This document shows, one piece after another, positions 27,335 through 35,466 of a DNA stretch of 64,000 nt (position 1 is its first letter; each line of letters begins with the position of its first letter). Location of the stretch: NCBI RefSeq assembly GCF_030656875.1, contig NZ_CP130943.1, forward strand, positions 1,116,001 through 1,180,000. The letters are read 5' to 3'. Origin of the DNA: Prescottella sp. R16. Its GTDB lineage: Bacteria > Actinomycetota > Actinomycetes > Mycobacteriales > Mycobacteriaceae. The notes under the pieces were generated by a model. The model ran no database searches. It saw nothing but the letters and a program-made list of their open reading frames with translations, and was not told the origin of the DNA. The position numbers were made by a program, and so were the translations under genes.

Positions 27335-27937
27335 CTATTCCGGGCCGGTGTGCGACCCCAGCGGTACCAGTCCCAGGCCCGGGGTGAGGGCGTGTGTCAT
27401 GGGGACGTCGTGCGGGTCGGCCGGTAGCGAGGCCACCAGTTCGTCGTCCCGGACGACGGCGACCAGGGCGGTGCCGGGAGTGATCGCGCCCAGTGTGCGG
27501 TCGTAGAAGCCGGCGCCCCGGCCGAGGCGGGTTCCGGACCGGTCGACCGCGAGTGCCGGCACGAACAGCACCGATGCGGTCTCGACCTCGGACGGCGGCA
27601 GTACCGGTCCGGTCGGCTCGCGCAGGCCGTGGGCGGCGGGAGCCAGGCTGTCGGCGCCTGTGAACTCGGACCATTCGAGCGGACCGGGCGCTCCGGTGAC
27701 GGGGAGCAGGATTCGCCACTCGGCCGTGCGGAGGGCGTCGAGCATCGCCACCGAACCCGGTTCGGAACCGACCGGAACGTATGCACAGGCGGTGCGTGCA
27801 CCCGGTCTGGGAGCGAGTGCCGCGGCCGCGGATGTGACGGACCTGACCAGGGCGGTCGCCTCGGCGGCCCGCACTTCGAGGGTGACGGACCGTCGTTCAC
27901 GGAGGACGTGCGTCCGCCAGTCCGACTTGGAACGCAT
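27335..27937 (-). CDS. 5-formyltetrahydrofolate cyclo-ligase
   Basis: This enzyme converts 5-formyl-THF to 5,10-methenyl-THF with ATP. It has about 200 residues. CAYVPVGSEPGSVAML carries the substrate site, and RLGRGAGFYDRTLG is the ATP-binding signature. HDVPMTHALTPGLGLV is the C-terminal block. ATG 27937 is chosen because GTGAGG lies ten bases upstream; a GTG at 27952 has no such site. It is divergent from galU. Confidence 0.93.
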   Translation of the reverse strand: MRSKSDWRTHVLRERRSVTLEVRAAEATALVRSVTSAAAALAPRPGARTACAYVPVGSEPGSVAMLDALRTAEWRILLPVTGAPGPLEWSEFTGADSLAPAAHGLREPTGPVLPPSEVETASVLFVPALAVDRSGTRLGRGAGFYDRTLGAITPGTALVAVVRDDELVASLPADPHDVPMTHALTPGLGLVPLGSHTGPE

Positions 27938-27989
27938 TTTCACGATCCTCACCTTAGGATCGCTCCGACCGGCCGCGGGGGCCGGTGGA

Positions 27990-27995
27990 TAGGGT
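27990..27995 (+). promoter_or_regulatory. -10 box for galU
   Basis: TAGGGT ends eight bases before ATG 28004, and GGTGAG between them may serve as a weak ribosome-binding site. A leaderless or very short-leader mRNA is likely. Confidence 0.35.
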
Positions 27996-28003
27996 GGTGA
28001 GTT

Positions 28004-28927
28004 ATGACAGAAGCCGTCACCAATGACAACAGGGCCTTCCGGACGGCAGTGGTGCCCGCAGCAGGGATGGGAACCCGGTTCCTACCTGCAACGAAGACGG
28101 TTCCGAAGGAACTGCTCCCGGTGGTGGACACCCCCGGTATCGAACTGGTGGCGGGTGAGGCGGCCGATTCGGGGGCGAACCGTCTCGTCATCGTGACATC
28201 GCCGGGCAAGGACGGTGTCGTAGCTCACTTCGTCGAGGATCTGGTCCTCGAGAGCAAGCTCGAAGCCAGCGGCAAGCACCACCTGCTCGAGAAGGTCCGT
28301 AAGGCGCCGGGACTGCTCGAAGTCGAATCCGTCGTCCAGGCCGAGCCGCTCGGCCTCGGGCATGCCGTCGGCTGCGCGGAAGCGGTGCTCGGCGACGACG
28401 AGGACGCGATCGCCGTCCTGCTCCCGGACGATCTGGTGATGCCGCGCGGCGTGCTCGAGACGATGGCGCGGGTCCGCGCCAAGCGGGGCGGCACCGTGCT
28501 GTGCGCGATCGACGTCCCCAAGGAGCAGGTGAGCGCGTACGGCGTCTTCGATGTCGAGGACGTACCCGACGCCACCAACCCCGACGTACTCAAGGTCACC
28601 GGCATGGTCGAGAAGCCGGCGATGGCGGATGCGCCGTCGACGTTCGCGGCCGCCGGCCGGTATCTGCTCGACCGTGCGATCTTCGACGCGCTGCGCCGGA
28701 TCGAACCCGGGGCCGGCGGGGAGCTGCAGCTCACCGACGCCATCGCCCTGCTGATCGAGGAGGGGCATCCGGTACACGTGGTGGTGCACCGCGGATCCCG
28801 ACACGATCTGGGAAATCCCGGCGGCTACCTGCGCGCTGCGGTTGACTTTGCGTTGAACAGCGAGGAGTACGGCCCGTCCCTGCGCGAGTGGCTGGTCGAC
28901 AGGCTCGACGAGTCGTCCGCCGAGTGA
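28004..28927 (+). CDS. galU: UTP-glucose-1-phosphate uridylyltransferase
   Basis: This enzyme makes UDP-glucose for trehalose, glycogen and cell-wall sugars. It has 307 residues. The nucleotidyltransferase signature AAGMGTRFLPATKTVPKELL is present at about residues 18-37, followed by the metal and sugar sites (VLLPDDLV, GMVEKP). The C-terminal RGSRHDLGNPGGYLRA fits bacterial GalU. It is the first gene of a likely galU-glp-rimJ operon. It matches Rv0993. Confidence 0.96.
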   Translation: MTEAVTNDNRAFRTAVVPAAGMGTRFLPATKTVPKELLPVVDTPGIELVAGEAADSGANRLVIVTSPGKDGVVAHFVEDLVLESKLEASGKHHLLEKVRKAPGLLEVESVVQAEPLGLGHAVGCAEAVLGDDEDAIAVLLPDDLVMPRGVLETMARVRAKRGGTVLCAIDVPKEQVSAYGVFDVEDVPDATNPDVLKVTGMVEKPAMADAPSTFAAAGRYLLDRAIFDALRRIEPGAGGELQLTDAIALLIEEGHPVHVVVHRGSRHDLGNPGGYLRAAVDFALNSEEYGPSLREWLVDRLDESSAE

Positions 28928-28978
28928 CGGTTCAGTAGCAGGAGTCGGGTCGACACGGTCGGGAGGACGAGGTACCAC

Positions 28979-30238
28979 ATGCGCTCGGTTGAGGAGCAGC
29001 AATCACGAGTGACTGCTGCCGCGGTGGCGCCCCGGCCGGTCCGGGTGGCGATCTCCGAGGCCCAGGGACTGCTGTGTGCCGAAGAAGTGGTGACCGAACG
29101 GCCACTGCCGGGCTTCGACCAGGCCGCGATCGACGGTTACGCGGTCCGCAGTGTCGACGTGCTCTCCGCGGGCGGCGACGTGCGCGGCGAGGACGGTGAA
29201 CCGACCGAACTGACCCTGCCCGTGGTGGGGGAGGTGACGGCGGGGTCGCGGCAGCCGATCCGGCTGCAGCCCCGGCAGGCCGTCCGCGTCGACACCGGCG
29301 CGCCGATGCCCACCCTCGCCGACGCCGTGCTGCCGATGGACCGCACCGACGGCGGGCACGCCCGCGTCAAGGTCTACAAGCCGGTCCGGTCGGGCGACTA
29401 CGTCCGGCGGGCCGGTGACGACGTCCAGCCCGGCGACGTCGCGGTCCGGGCGGGCACGATCATCGGGGCCGCGCAGGTGGGTCTGCTGGCGGCCGTCGGG
29501 CGGGACAAGGTGCTGGTGCATCCGCGTCCGCGCCTGTCGGTCATCTCGGTGGGCGGTGAACTGGTCGACATCGACCGCACTCCCGGGCCGGGGCAGGTGT
29601 ACGACGTCAACTCGTACGCGCTGGCGGCCGCGGCCCGCGACGCCGGTGCCGACGTCAACCGGGTCGGGATCGCGACGACCGATCCGCGTCGCCTGCGGGA
29701 GGTCGTCGAGGGCCAGCTGATCCGCTCCGAGATCGTGGTGATCGCCGGTGCGGTCGGTGGCGGAGCCTCCGACGAGGTGCGGGAGGCGCTGGCCGATCTC
29801 GGGGATCTCGAGGTGGAGCGGGTCGCGATGCATCCCGGGTCGGTGCAGGGCTTCGGTCAGCTCGGCCGGGACGAGGTCCCGACGTTCCTGCTGCCGTCCA
29901 ATCCGGTGAGTGCGCTGGTGGTGTTCGAGGTCATGGTGCGCCCCCTCATCCGGATCGCGCTGGGTCGCCGCCAGCCGATGCGCCGCATCGTGACCGCCCG
30001 GACGGTGTCGCCGGTGACGTCGATCGCGAACCGCAAGGGGTTCCTGCGCGGTCAGCTGATGCGGGACGAGACGACCGGCGAATATCTGGTGCAGGCGCTC
30101 GGCGGTGCCCCGGGTGGCTCGTCGCATCTGCTCGCGACGCTCGCGGAGGCCAACTGTCTGGTGCTCGTCGATCCGGAGGTCACGGAGATCCGGGCCGGTG
30201 ACGAGGTGGAAGTCTCCTTCCTCGCGCAGCGCGGCTGA
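28979..30238 (+). CDS. glp: MoeA-family molybdotransferase / gephyrin-like divisome protein Glp
   Basis: This 419-residue MoeA-fold protein has FDQAAIDGYAVRSVDV, the RxxDT block VRVDTGAPMPTLADAV, the MPT-binding region with GAVGGGASDEVREALADLG, and ending VLVDPEVTEI. It matches Rv0994 in position. In Corynebacterium the orthologue Glp binds FtsZ and works with the membrane receptor GlpR at the divisome; the GlpR-type gene is three genes downstream here. Whether this copy still makes molybdenum cofactor, acts in division, or both cannot be decided from sequence. ATG 28979 has GGGAGGA upstream. Confidence 0.88.
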   Translation: MRSVEEQQSRVTAAAVAPRPVRVAISEAQGLLCAEEVVTERPLPGFDQAAIDGYAVRSVDVLSAGGDVRGEDGEPTELTLPVVGEVTAGSRQPIRLQPRQAVRVDTGAPMPTLADAVLPMDRTDGGHARVKVYKPVRSGDYVRRAGDDVQPGDVAVRAGTIIGAAQVGLLAAVGRDKVLVHPRPRLSVISVGGELVDIDRTPGPGQVYDVNSYALAAAARDAGADVNRVGIATTDPRRLREVVEGQLIRSEIVVIAGAVGGGASDEVREALADLGDLEVERVAMHPGSVQGFGQLGRDEVPTFLLPSNPVSALVVFEVMVRPLIRIALGRRQPMRRIVTARTVSPVTSIANRKGFLRGQLMRDETTGEYLVQALGGAPGGSSHLLATLAEANCLVLVDPEVTEIRAGDEVEVSFLAQRG

Positions 30239-30245
30239 CCTCGTG

Positions 30246-30881
30246 ATGTCCGTGCATCCGGGATGGCCCGCGCGGATCGGCCCGTTGCGGGTACCCGCCG
30301 GCCGGGTCACGTTGCGTCCCGTCCGGTTGCGGGACGCGCCGATCTGGAGTCGGCTGCGGATCGAGAACCGGGAACAGCTCGAGCCGTGGGAGCCGACGGG
30401 GCAGGCCCCGTGGGACGACCGGCATCACGTCACGGCGTGGCCGGGCCTGTGTTCGAGCCTGCGTGGCGAGGCCCGCCGCGGACGCATGCTGCCCCTGGCG
30501 ATCGAGGTCGACGGGGCGTTCGCCGGGCAGATCACCGTCGGCAACATCGTGCGGGGCGCACTGTCGTCGGCCTGGATCGGCTACTGGGTGGACCGGGCCG
30601 TCGCGGGGCAGGGCATTGCGACCGGTGCGCTCGCGCTCGGTCTCGACCACTGCTTCGGCCAGGTCGGTCTGCACCGGGTGGAGGCGACGGTGCGGCCGGA
30701 GAACCACGCCAGCCGGGCTGTGCTCGAGCACGTCGGTTTCCGGGAGGAGGGCCTGTTGCGTCGCTACCTCGACGTCGACGGGCAGTGGCGGGACCACCTG
30801 CTGGTCGCGATGACCGTCGAGGAGGTGCCCGGCTCGGTGTCCGACCGACTGGTGCGCGCGGGCCGGGCCGGCTGGGCTTAG
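30246..30881 (+). CDS. GNAT N-acetyltransferase, RimJ-like
   Basis: The protein has 211 residues from ATG 30246 (a GTG abuts it). Motif LRPVRLRDAPIWSRLR opens the fold, and DRAVAGQGIATGALALGL is the acetyl-CoA binding loop. RVEATVRPENHASRAVLEHVG and EEGLLRRYL are typical of RimJ/RimL acetyltransferases acting on protein N termini. It starts eight bases after glp, so it is co-transcribed and matches Rv0995. The substrate is unknown. Confidence 0.9.
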   Translation: MSVHPGWPARIGPLRVPAGRVTLRPVRLRDAPIWSRLRIENREQLEPWEPTGQAPWDDRHHVTAWPGLCSSLRGEARRGRMLPLAIEVDGAFAGQITVGNIVRGALSSAWIGYWVDRAVAGQGIATGALALGLDHCFGQVGLHRVEATVRPENHASRAVLEHVGFREEGLLRRYLDVDGQWRDHLLVAMTVEEVPGSVSDRLVRAGRAGWA

Positions 30882-30903
30882 CCGGTCCGGCCCACCGGCC
30901 CGG

Positions 30904-31635
30904 TCAGACCACGACGGGCGGGCCGTAGCTGACGACGACGTCGTCGGCGATGTCGGTGGACGCGGTGAAGATCGCGTACGACCGGATCGTCACCGTGCCG
31001 GCCGCGTGGTTGACCTCGAGGTGGACGTCGCGCAGCGTGATCGCGCACTGCGTCGTCTTGCACTCCTTCTTCTGGATCGGCACGGTCGCGATGGTGCCGG
31101 GGGAGATCTGGGTGGTCAGGTTGCCTTCGAGGGGGGTTTCGACACCCAGGTCGAGGGCCTGCCCGGTGAGGATCTCGGTGGCCAGCGGAATCTGCGGGTC
31201 GGCGGTGACGATGAGGGTCTGTGCGGCCTCGGGCAGCACGTTGGCGTTGGGGGTGATGCCCGCGTTCCCGGTGATCACGGCACCGTTGGCCACGTCCACC
31301 TGATAGCCGATCTGATAGCCGACCTCGAGGATGCCTCCGGTGTAGGGGGAGGTGCCGTTCCCGGTGACGGTGGCGAGGGCGCGCCCGCTCGCGAAGAGGT
31401 CCCGGGTGAACTGGTTCCCCGACAGCGGGACGACGCTGTTGATCGATTGCCCGGTCTGGTCGATGTTCAGTTCCCAGCCGTCGAAGCTCGTGGTGTGGGC
31501 GAAGGTGTTCTCCTGTGCCAGGACGTCGGCGCCGGCGGTACCCGCCGCGGTCAGCACGAGTGCGGATGCTCCCGCGACGACCGCGGTCCCGAGGCGGACG
31601 ATGTTGCGGAAGGAAGACTGGTGATGCACGACCAT
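30904..31635 (-). CDS. MspA-family mycomembrane porin
   Basis: This 243-residue secreted protein starts at ATG 31635 behind GAGGAA. The signal peptide (VVAGASALVLTAAGTAGA, about 20-37) is followed by the mature beta-barrel protein. NTFAHTTSFDGWELNI, SVVPLSGNQFTRDLFASGRA and TGGILEVGYQIGYQVDV are MspA-type, as is LRDVHLEVNHAAGTVTIRSY near the end. One cysteine pair (KKECKTTQCAI) may form a disulfide. MspA porins make octameric channels in the mycolic-acid outer membrane, which supports the assignment to mycolata. It lies convergent to rimJ and interrupts the glp-rimJ-glpR order. Confidence 0.92.
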   Translation of the reverse strand: MVVHHQSSFRNIVRLGTAVVAGASALVLTAAGTAGADVLAQENTFAHTTSFDGWELNIDQTGQSINSVVPLSGNQFTRDLFASGRALATVTGNGTSPYTGGILEVGYQIGYQVDVANGAVITGNAGITPNANVLPEAAQTLIVTADPQIPLATEILTGQALDLGVETPLEGNLTTQISPGTIATVPIQKKECKTTQCAITLRDVHLEVNHAAGTVTIRSYAIFTASTDIADDVVVSYGPPVVV

Positions 31636-32026
31636 GAGAATTCCTCGTCTACGTGTGCGGGCCGGGCCGGCCGCGGTGGAGGGAGGGCCATATGGGCGTC
31701 CCGGTTGCAGTATCCGTTTCTCGATCACTGACGCGTAAGAGTTTGGACACTTGTTCACGCGATTTCCATAAACAAAATCTAACGATTCGATGTCGGGCGT
31801 AAATTGCGCTGATTCGGCCGTTCCGGCCACATGTCGGTGATGTCCGTAACACTTGGTCCGGTTGTGCCGATCGAATCTCGAGGCTGCAATTTTCGTCCGG
31901 AAGGGCGATAATCGAGTGACGGGTGTGACGCCTGCGAAAGCTGAGTCGGCGCGTCTGCGGCAGTAGGGGCAGCTGTACCACTAATCTGGTGACGGTTCGT
32001 GATAGACGAAGGAGGAGGTCGTCGGT
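31636..32026. other. Intergenic region between the porin and glpR
   Basis: There is no gene in these 391 bases. The part next to the porin is AT-rich for this genome (31785-31798 reads AACGATTCGATGTC; 31771-31783 is TAAACAAAATCTA) and is likely to hold the porin promoter on the minus strand. GATAAT at 31907-31912 is a possible -10 for glpR, whose ATG is preceded by AAGGAGGAGG. Confidence 0.4.
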
Positions 32027-32890
32027 ATGCCGAGTTCCTCGATCATCTGGATCGCGCTCGTCGCGGTGTGGCTGTTCGTCCTCGTTCCCATGCTCGTGAG
32101 CAAACGTCCACGGATTCGGCAGACGACAGACGCGGCGCTCGCCACGCGGGTGCTGTTCCGTGGGGGCATGAAACGCCCGGTTCGTGGCCCGGCGGTGGGT
32201 CACCGCAGCGACCCGAACTGGGAACACGGCCCCACCAGTCAGAGCAGCGACACTCACGGCAGTGACACCTGTGACAGCGAATTGCACGGAGACATGTACG
32301 GCACAGATGCGGAGGATCGAATGGACGCTCACGCCGAAACCGAGACGGTCGACGGCCGGGTCGAACGGGACTTCGTGCCGAGTCGGCGCGGGCGGGGAGG
32401 ATTCGATCCGGAGGCCGACGCGATCGCCCGGGCCGAGCGGTACCGGTTCCGTCAGCGGGCCGTGCTCGGGCTCGTGTTCGCCGCGCTCCTCACGGCGGGG
32501 CTGGCGGTGGCGCTGACTCCGATCATGTGGTGGGTGTTCGCCGCGTCCTTCTGCGGTCTCGTCGGCTATCTGGCCTACCTGCGCCGGCAGGTCACGTTGG
32601 AGCAGGAGATCCGGCGGCGCCGGATGGCGCGTCTGGGCCGGTCTCGGACGGACGCGGAGTACGACGACGAGTACGACGATGCGGGGTACGGCGGCGCCGG
32701 ATACAGCGACGCGGCGCGGCCGTCGCGTGTGCGACGCCCGGGTGCCGTGGTCCTCGAGGTCGACGACGAGGATCCGGCGTTCGACCACCTCGAGCACTAC
32801 GACGCGGAAATTGCACGACACGACGGCCGCGGACACGACGACGGCTATGCCGGCCACGAGGGCTACGACGATATGCGTCGCGCCATGTGA
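32027..32890 (+). CDS. glpR: Divisome membrane protein SepX/GlpR
   Basis: The 287 residues comprise an N-terminal membrane helix (SIIWIALVAVWLFVLVPMLV), a cytoplasmic segment with DAALATRVLFRGG and an acidic linker, then two further membrane helices (VLGLVFAALLTAGLAVAL and WWVFAASFCGLVGYLAYLR) and an acidic Tyr/Gly-rich tail. Position and layout match Rv0996 and the Corynebacterium GlpR receptor that recruits Glp to the division site. The strong AAGGAGGAGG site 8-10 bases upstream fixes the start. Confidence 0.82.
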   Translation: MPSSSIIWIALVAVWLFVLVPMLVSKRPRIRQTTDAALATRVLFRGGMKRPVRGPAVGHRSDPNWEHGPTSQSSDTHGSDTCDSELHGDMYGTDAEDRMDAHAETETVDGRVERDFVPSRRGRGGFDPEADAIARAERYRFRQRAVLGLVFAALLTAGLAVALTPIMWWVFAASFCGLVGYLAYLRRQVTLEQEIRRRRMARLGRSRTDAEYDDEYDDAGYGGAGYSDAARPSRVRRPGAVVLEVDDEDPAFDHLEHYDAEIARHDGRGHDDGYAGHEGYDDMRRAM

Positions 32891-32982
32891 CCTCGATTTA
32901 CGCCCGCTGACCAGGCGATTCGTTGAACGGGACAGGATCCTGTTAGAGTTTCCGAGCGGTCAGCGAAAGCGGATCGTGGTTC

Positions 32983-33058
32983 GGGGCTGTGGCGCAGTTG
33001 GTAGCGCGCTTCGTTCGCATCGAAGAGGTCAGGGGTTCGATTCCCCTCAGCTCCACCA
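32983..33058 (+). tRNA. tRNA-Ala(CGC)
   Basis: A 76-base cloverleaf: acceptor arms GGGGCTG and CAGCTCC, D arm with GCGCAGTTGGTAGCGC, anticodon stem CTTCG/CGAAG around loop TTCGCAT (anticodon CGC), T arm GGGGTTCGATTCCCC and an encoded CCA end. It reads the GCG codon, which is common in this GC-rich genome. Confidence 0.97.
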
Positions 33059-33097
33059 ACACGAAGGGCCCCCTCCATCGGAGGGGGCCCTTCGTGT
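33059..33097. terminator. Terminator between tRNA-Ala and the EspR-like gene
   Basis: A perfect 18-bp stem (33059-33076 with 33080-33097, loop ATC) stands one base after the tRNA and three bases before the stop of the convergent regulator gene. It should act on both strands. Confidence 0.85.
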
Positions 33098-33099
33098 CG

Positions 33100-33516
33100 T
33101 CAGTGTGTCGCGTCCGGCGGGATCTCGGGTAGTCCCTCGGCGGCCCGTAGTTTCTCGGCGAGCGTGGAGAGCAGCGCCAGGGAGTCCTCGGACAGGTCGA
33201 ACGCCCGCGTCGTGAGCCGGCGCAGCCCGTAGCCCTGCAGCCGGGACAGCAGTTCGAGGTCGTGATCGACCTTCGCGGCGTAGATGTCGTTGAAGAAGTA
33301 GGCGGGCGTCACCTTGAAGAACTTCGCGAACGCCGCGACGGTCTCGTCCGACGGATTGCTCCGCTGCCCGGAGCGGAGTTGCGAGATGTACGGCTTCGAG
33401 ATCTGATGACCGTCCGCGACCAGGGCGTTCGCGACCTCCGCATTGGTGTGCGGTTTCCGGCCCGGGGGGTGGACGGTGTCGAAGAGCTTGTTGAGCCGTG
33501 CGGCGAAGTCAGACAT
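33100..33516 (-). CDS. EspR-like helix-turn-helix regulator
   Basis: This 138-residue protein begins MSDFAARLNKLFDTVHPPGR. HTNAEVANALVADGHQIS-KPYISQLRSGQRSNPS is the N-terminal extension and helix-turn-helix typical of EspR (shown in two parts). The C-terminal dimer helix ends LRAAEGLPEI. In M. tuberculosis EspR is a nucleoid-associated regulator of cell-wall and secretion genes; the target set here is unknown. The -10 TACGAT ends seven bases before the ATG, so the mRNA is probably leaderless. Confidence 0.88.
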   Translation of the reverse strand: MSDFAARLNKLFDTVHPPGRKPHTNAEVANALVADGHQISKPYISQLRSGQRSNPSDETVAAFAKFFKVTPAYFFNDIYAAKVDHDLELLSRLQGYGLRRLTTRAFDLSEDSLALLSTLAEKLRAAEGLPEIPPDATH

Positions 33517-33523
33517 CGCGACG

Positions 33524-33529
33524 ATCGTA
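33524..33529 (-). promoter_or_regulatory. Leaderless -10 box for the EspR-like gene
   Basis: On the minus strand TACGAT fits TANNNT and ends seven bases before ATG 33516. No ribosome-binding site is seen. Confidence 0.4.
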
Positions 33530-33548
33530 GCATCGGAGGTAACCGGCG

Positions 33549-33657
33549 GGTAGCTCGATTAAGAAGATTGATCTACTGTTCGTTCCGTCTGCGGCCATGA
33601 ATCGATTGAGACGCCGGTGTGTCGGGCCGAGTCTGCAATAACTTCACGGTAGCTCGA
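33549..33657. repeat. 10-base direct repeat GGTAGCTCGA, copies 99 bases apart
   Basis: Copies lie at 33549-33558 and 33648-33657 in the divergent region between the EspR-like gene and a 51-residue gene. EspR proteins bridge distant DNA sites, so paired sites in its own promoter region would make sense; this is inference. Confidence 0.4.
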
Positions 33658-33711
33658 ATCGGCGTGCTGGATGACGCGTCGGTGGCGGCAGGATTGGGGG
33701 AGACTGTAGCC

Positions 33712-33867
33712 ATGGACCGCAGAATGAGTGACACGGAATTGCGCCGGGCGATCCGCATGCTGCGTGACCGTGCCGACGAGGCACGCAGCCACGGGCGACC
33801 GGAGGACGCCGACGACATCGAGAAGACCATCCGCGACTACCAGGACGAGATGACCCAGCGACTCTGA
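33712..33867 (+). CDS. Small helical hypothetical protein (51 residues)
   Basis: The protein starts MDRRMSDTELRRAIRMLRDR and is almost entirely charged helix, including EDADDIEKTIRDYQDEM. GGGGGAG lies about ten bases upstream of ATG 33712. No family is recognised; length and charge suggest a coiled-coil or protein-binding peptide. Confidence 0.55.
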   Translation: MDRRMSDTELRRAIRMLRDRADEARSHGRPEDADDIEKTIRDYQDEMTQRL

Positions 33868-33923
33868 CCGCGGCACGTACACTGCCCGCACGGACCGAAT
33901 CGGCGAAGTGGGGGCAGTACGCG

Positions 33924-34763
33924 ATGGCGATCAGGACGCTCGACGGCAAGACGTGTGTGATCACCGGGGCAGCGAGCGGGATCGGACGGGCCACCGCACT
34001 CGCGGTCGCGGCGCGCGGCGGCGAACTCGTCCTCACCGACGTCAACGAGATCGGTCTCGCCGAGACGGCGGCGCTCGTCGGACGCGGCGGCGGCACGGTC
34101 CTCTGTGCGCATGCACTCGACGTCTCGGATTTCGACGCGGTCGTCGCATTCGCCGACGCCGTCCACGAGAAGGTCGACAGCGTCGACGTGGTCATGAACA
34201 TCGCAGGGATCTCGGCGTGGGGCACCGTCGAGAATCTCGAGCACCGGCACTGGAAGTCGATGGTCGACGTCAACCTGATGGGCCCCATCCACGTCATCGA
34301 ACGGTTCGTGCCGCCGATGATCGCGGCCGGTCGGGGCGGCCACCTGGTCAACGTGTCGTCGGCGGCGGGGTTGCTGGCCCTGCCGTGGCATGCGGCCTAC
34401 AGTGCCGGCAAATTCGGTCTGCGCGGCGTATCCGAGGTGCTGCGGTTCGACCTGAAGCGGCACGGGATCGGTGTCAGCCTCGTCGTTCCCGGTGGGGTCC
34501 GGACCCCACTGGTCGGGACGGTGCAGATCGCGGGCGTCGACCGCACCGACCCGAAGGTGGAGAAGCTCACGCGGCGTTTCGAGAAGCATGCGGTGACGCC
34601 CGAGAAGGTGGCCTCCCGCATCGTCGCGGGCATCGAGAAGAACCGGTTCATGGTGTACACGTCCGCGGACGTCCGGTTCGGCTACTGGTGGGCGCGCAAG
34701 TTCGCGCCGCCGTACGAGTTCGTGATGCAGAAGGCCAACGACCGGTTCAGCGCGCTGCTGTAA
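33924..34763 (+). CDS. SDR family NAD(P)-dependent oxidoreductase
   Basis: This 279-residue classical short-chain dehydrogenase has the cofactor loop VITGAASGIGRA (about residue 12), LTDVNE after beta-2, NIAGIS, and catalytic Ser with YSAGK (SSAAGLLALPWHAAYSAGKF). The tail MVYTSADVRFGYWWARKF is typical of mycobacterial SDRs of unknown substrate that sit at the membrane. It runs 17 bases into the 3' end of the convergent ABC ATPase gene. Confidence 0.9.
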   Translation: MAIRTLDGKTCVITGAASGIGRATALAVAARGGELVLTDVNEIGLAETAALVGRGGGTVLCAHALDVSDFDAVVAFADAVHEKVDSVDVVMNIAGISAWGTVENLEHRHWKSMVDVNLMGPIHVIERFVPPMIAAGRGGHLVNVSSAAGLLALPWHAAYSAGKFGLRGVSEVLRFDLKRHGIGVSLVVPGGVRTPLVGTVQIAGVDRTDPKVEKLTRRFEKHAVTPEKVASRIVAGIEKNRFMVYTSADVRFGYWWARKFAPPYEFVMQKANDRFSALL

Positions 34764-35439
34764 CCATCGCCCGCGGACGCAGTGCGCCGCTGTGCATCTC
34801 GTACGCGGTGTCGACGAGGTCGAGCTGCGACAGGTCGTGCGTCACCATCACTGTCGCCACCGACCGCTCACGGCTCAGGTCGGCCAACAGTGCCACGATC
34901 TCACGGCTGCGTTCCTCGTCGAGCGCCGACGTGGGCTCGTCGACCAGCAGTACCGCCGGATCGTTCACCAGCGACCGGGCGATCGCGACCCGCTGCCGCT
35001 GACCACCGGACAGCTGATGGGGCCGGCGGTCCAACTGCTGCCCGAGCCCGAGACTGCCCAGCAGATCGCGGGCCCGCGCCCGGGCACCGCGCACCGAACC
35101 GCCGTTCAGATGCGTGATCATCAGCAACTGTTCCGTCGCCGTGAGCGACGGCAGCAGGTTCGACTGCTGGAACACGAATCCGAGCTTCTCCCGGCGCATC
35201 TCGGTGCGGGCGCCGCGGCCGAGTCCGGTGACATCGGTGCCGTCGATCGTCACCGACCCGGAATCGGGGGTGGTGAGCAGGCCGGCGACGGCCAGCAGGC
35301 TCGACTTGCCGGAACCGGACGGCCCGGTGACCGCGACCAGCTCGCCGCGGTCGACCTGCATATCGACGTGGTCGAGGGCGTGCAGGCGGGTGTCGCCGTC
35401 GGGGTAGGACAGGCAGATGTCGCGCAGTTCGATGCTCAT
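34747..35439 (-). CDS. ABC transporter ATP-binding protein (MacB/LolD type)
   Basis: The 230 residues hold Walker A TGPSGSGKSSLL, Q loop GFVFQQSNLLPSL, ABC signature HQLSGGQRQRVAIARSL, Walker B VLLVDEPTSALD and the switch His in VMVTHD. The family serves FtsX-like exporters of lipids, peptides or drugs. The permease gene lies 27 bases upstream on the same strand; a histidine kinase and response regulator gene pair is divergent from both. Confidence 0.95.
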   Translation of the reverse strand: MSIELRDICLSYPDGDTRLHALDHVDMQVDRGELVAVTGPSGSGKSSLLAVAGLLTTPDSGSVTIDGTDVTGLGRGARTEMRREKLGFVFQQSNLLPSLTATEQLLMITHLNGGSVRGARARARDLLGSLGLGQQLDRRPHQLSGGQRQRVAIARSLVNDPAVLLVDEPTSALDEERSREIVALLADLSRERSVATVMVTHDLSQLDLVDTAYEMHSGALRPRAMVTAAR

Positions 35440-35466
35440 GGGGGGAGTCCTTTCGGGAGATGCCGG

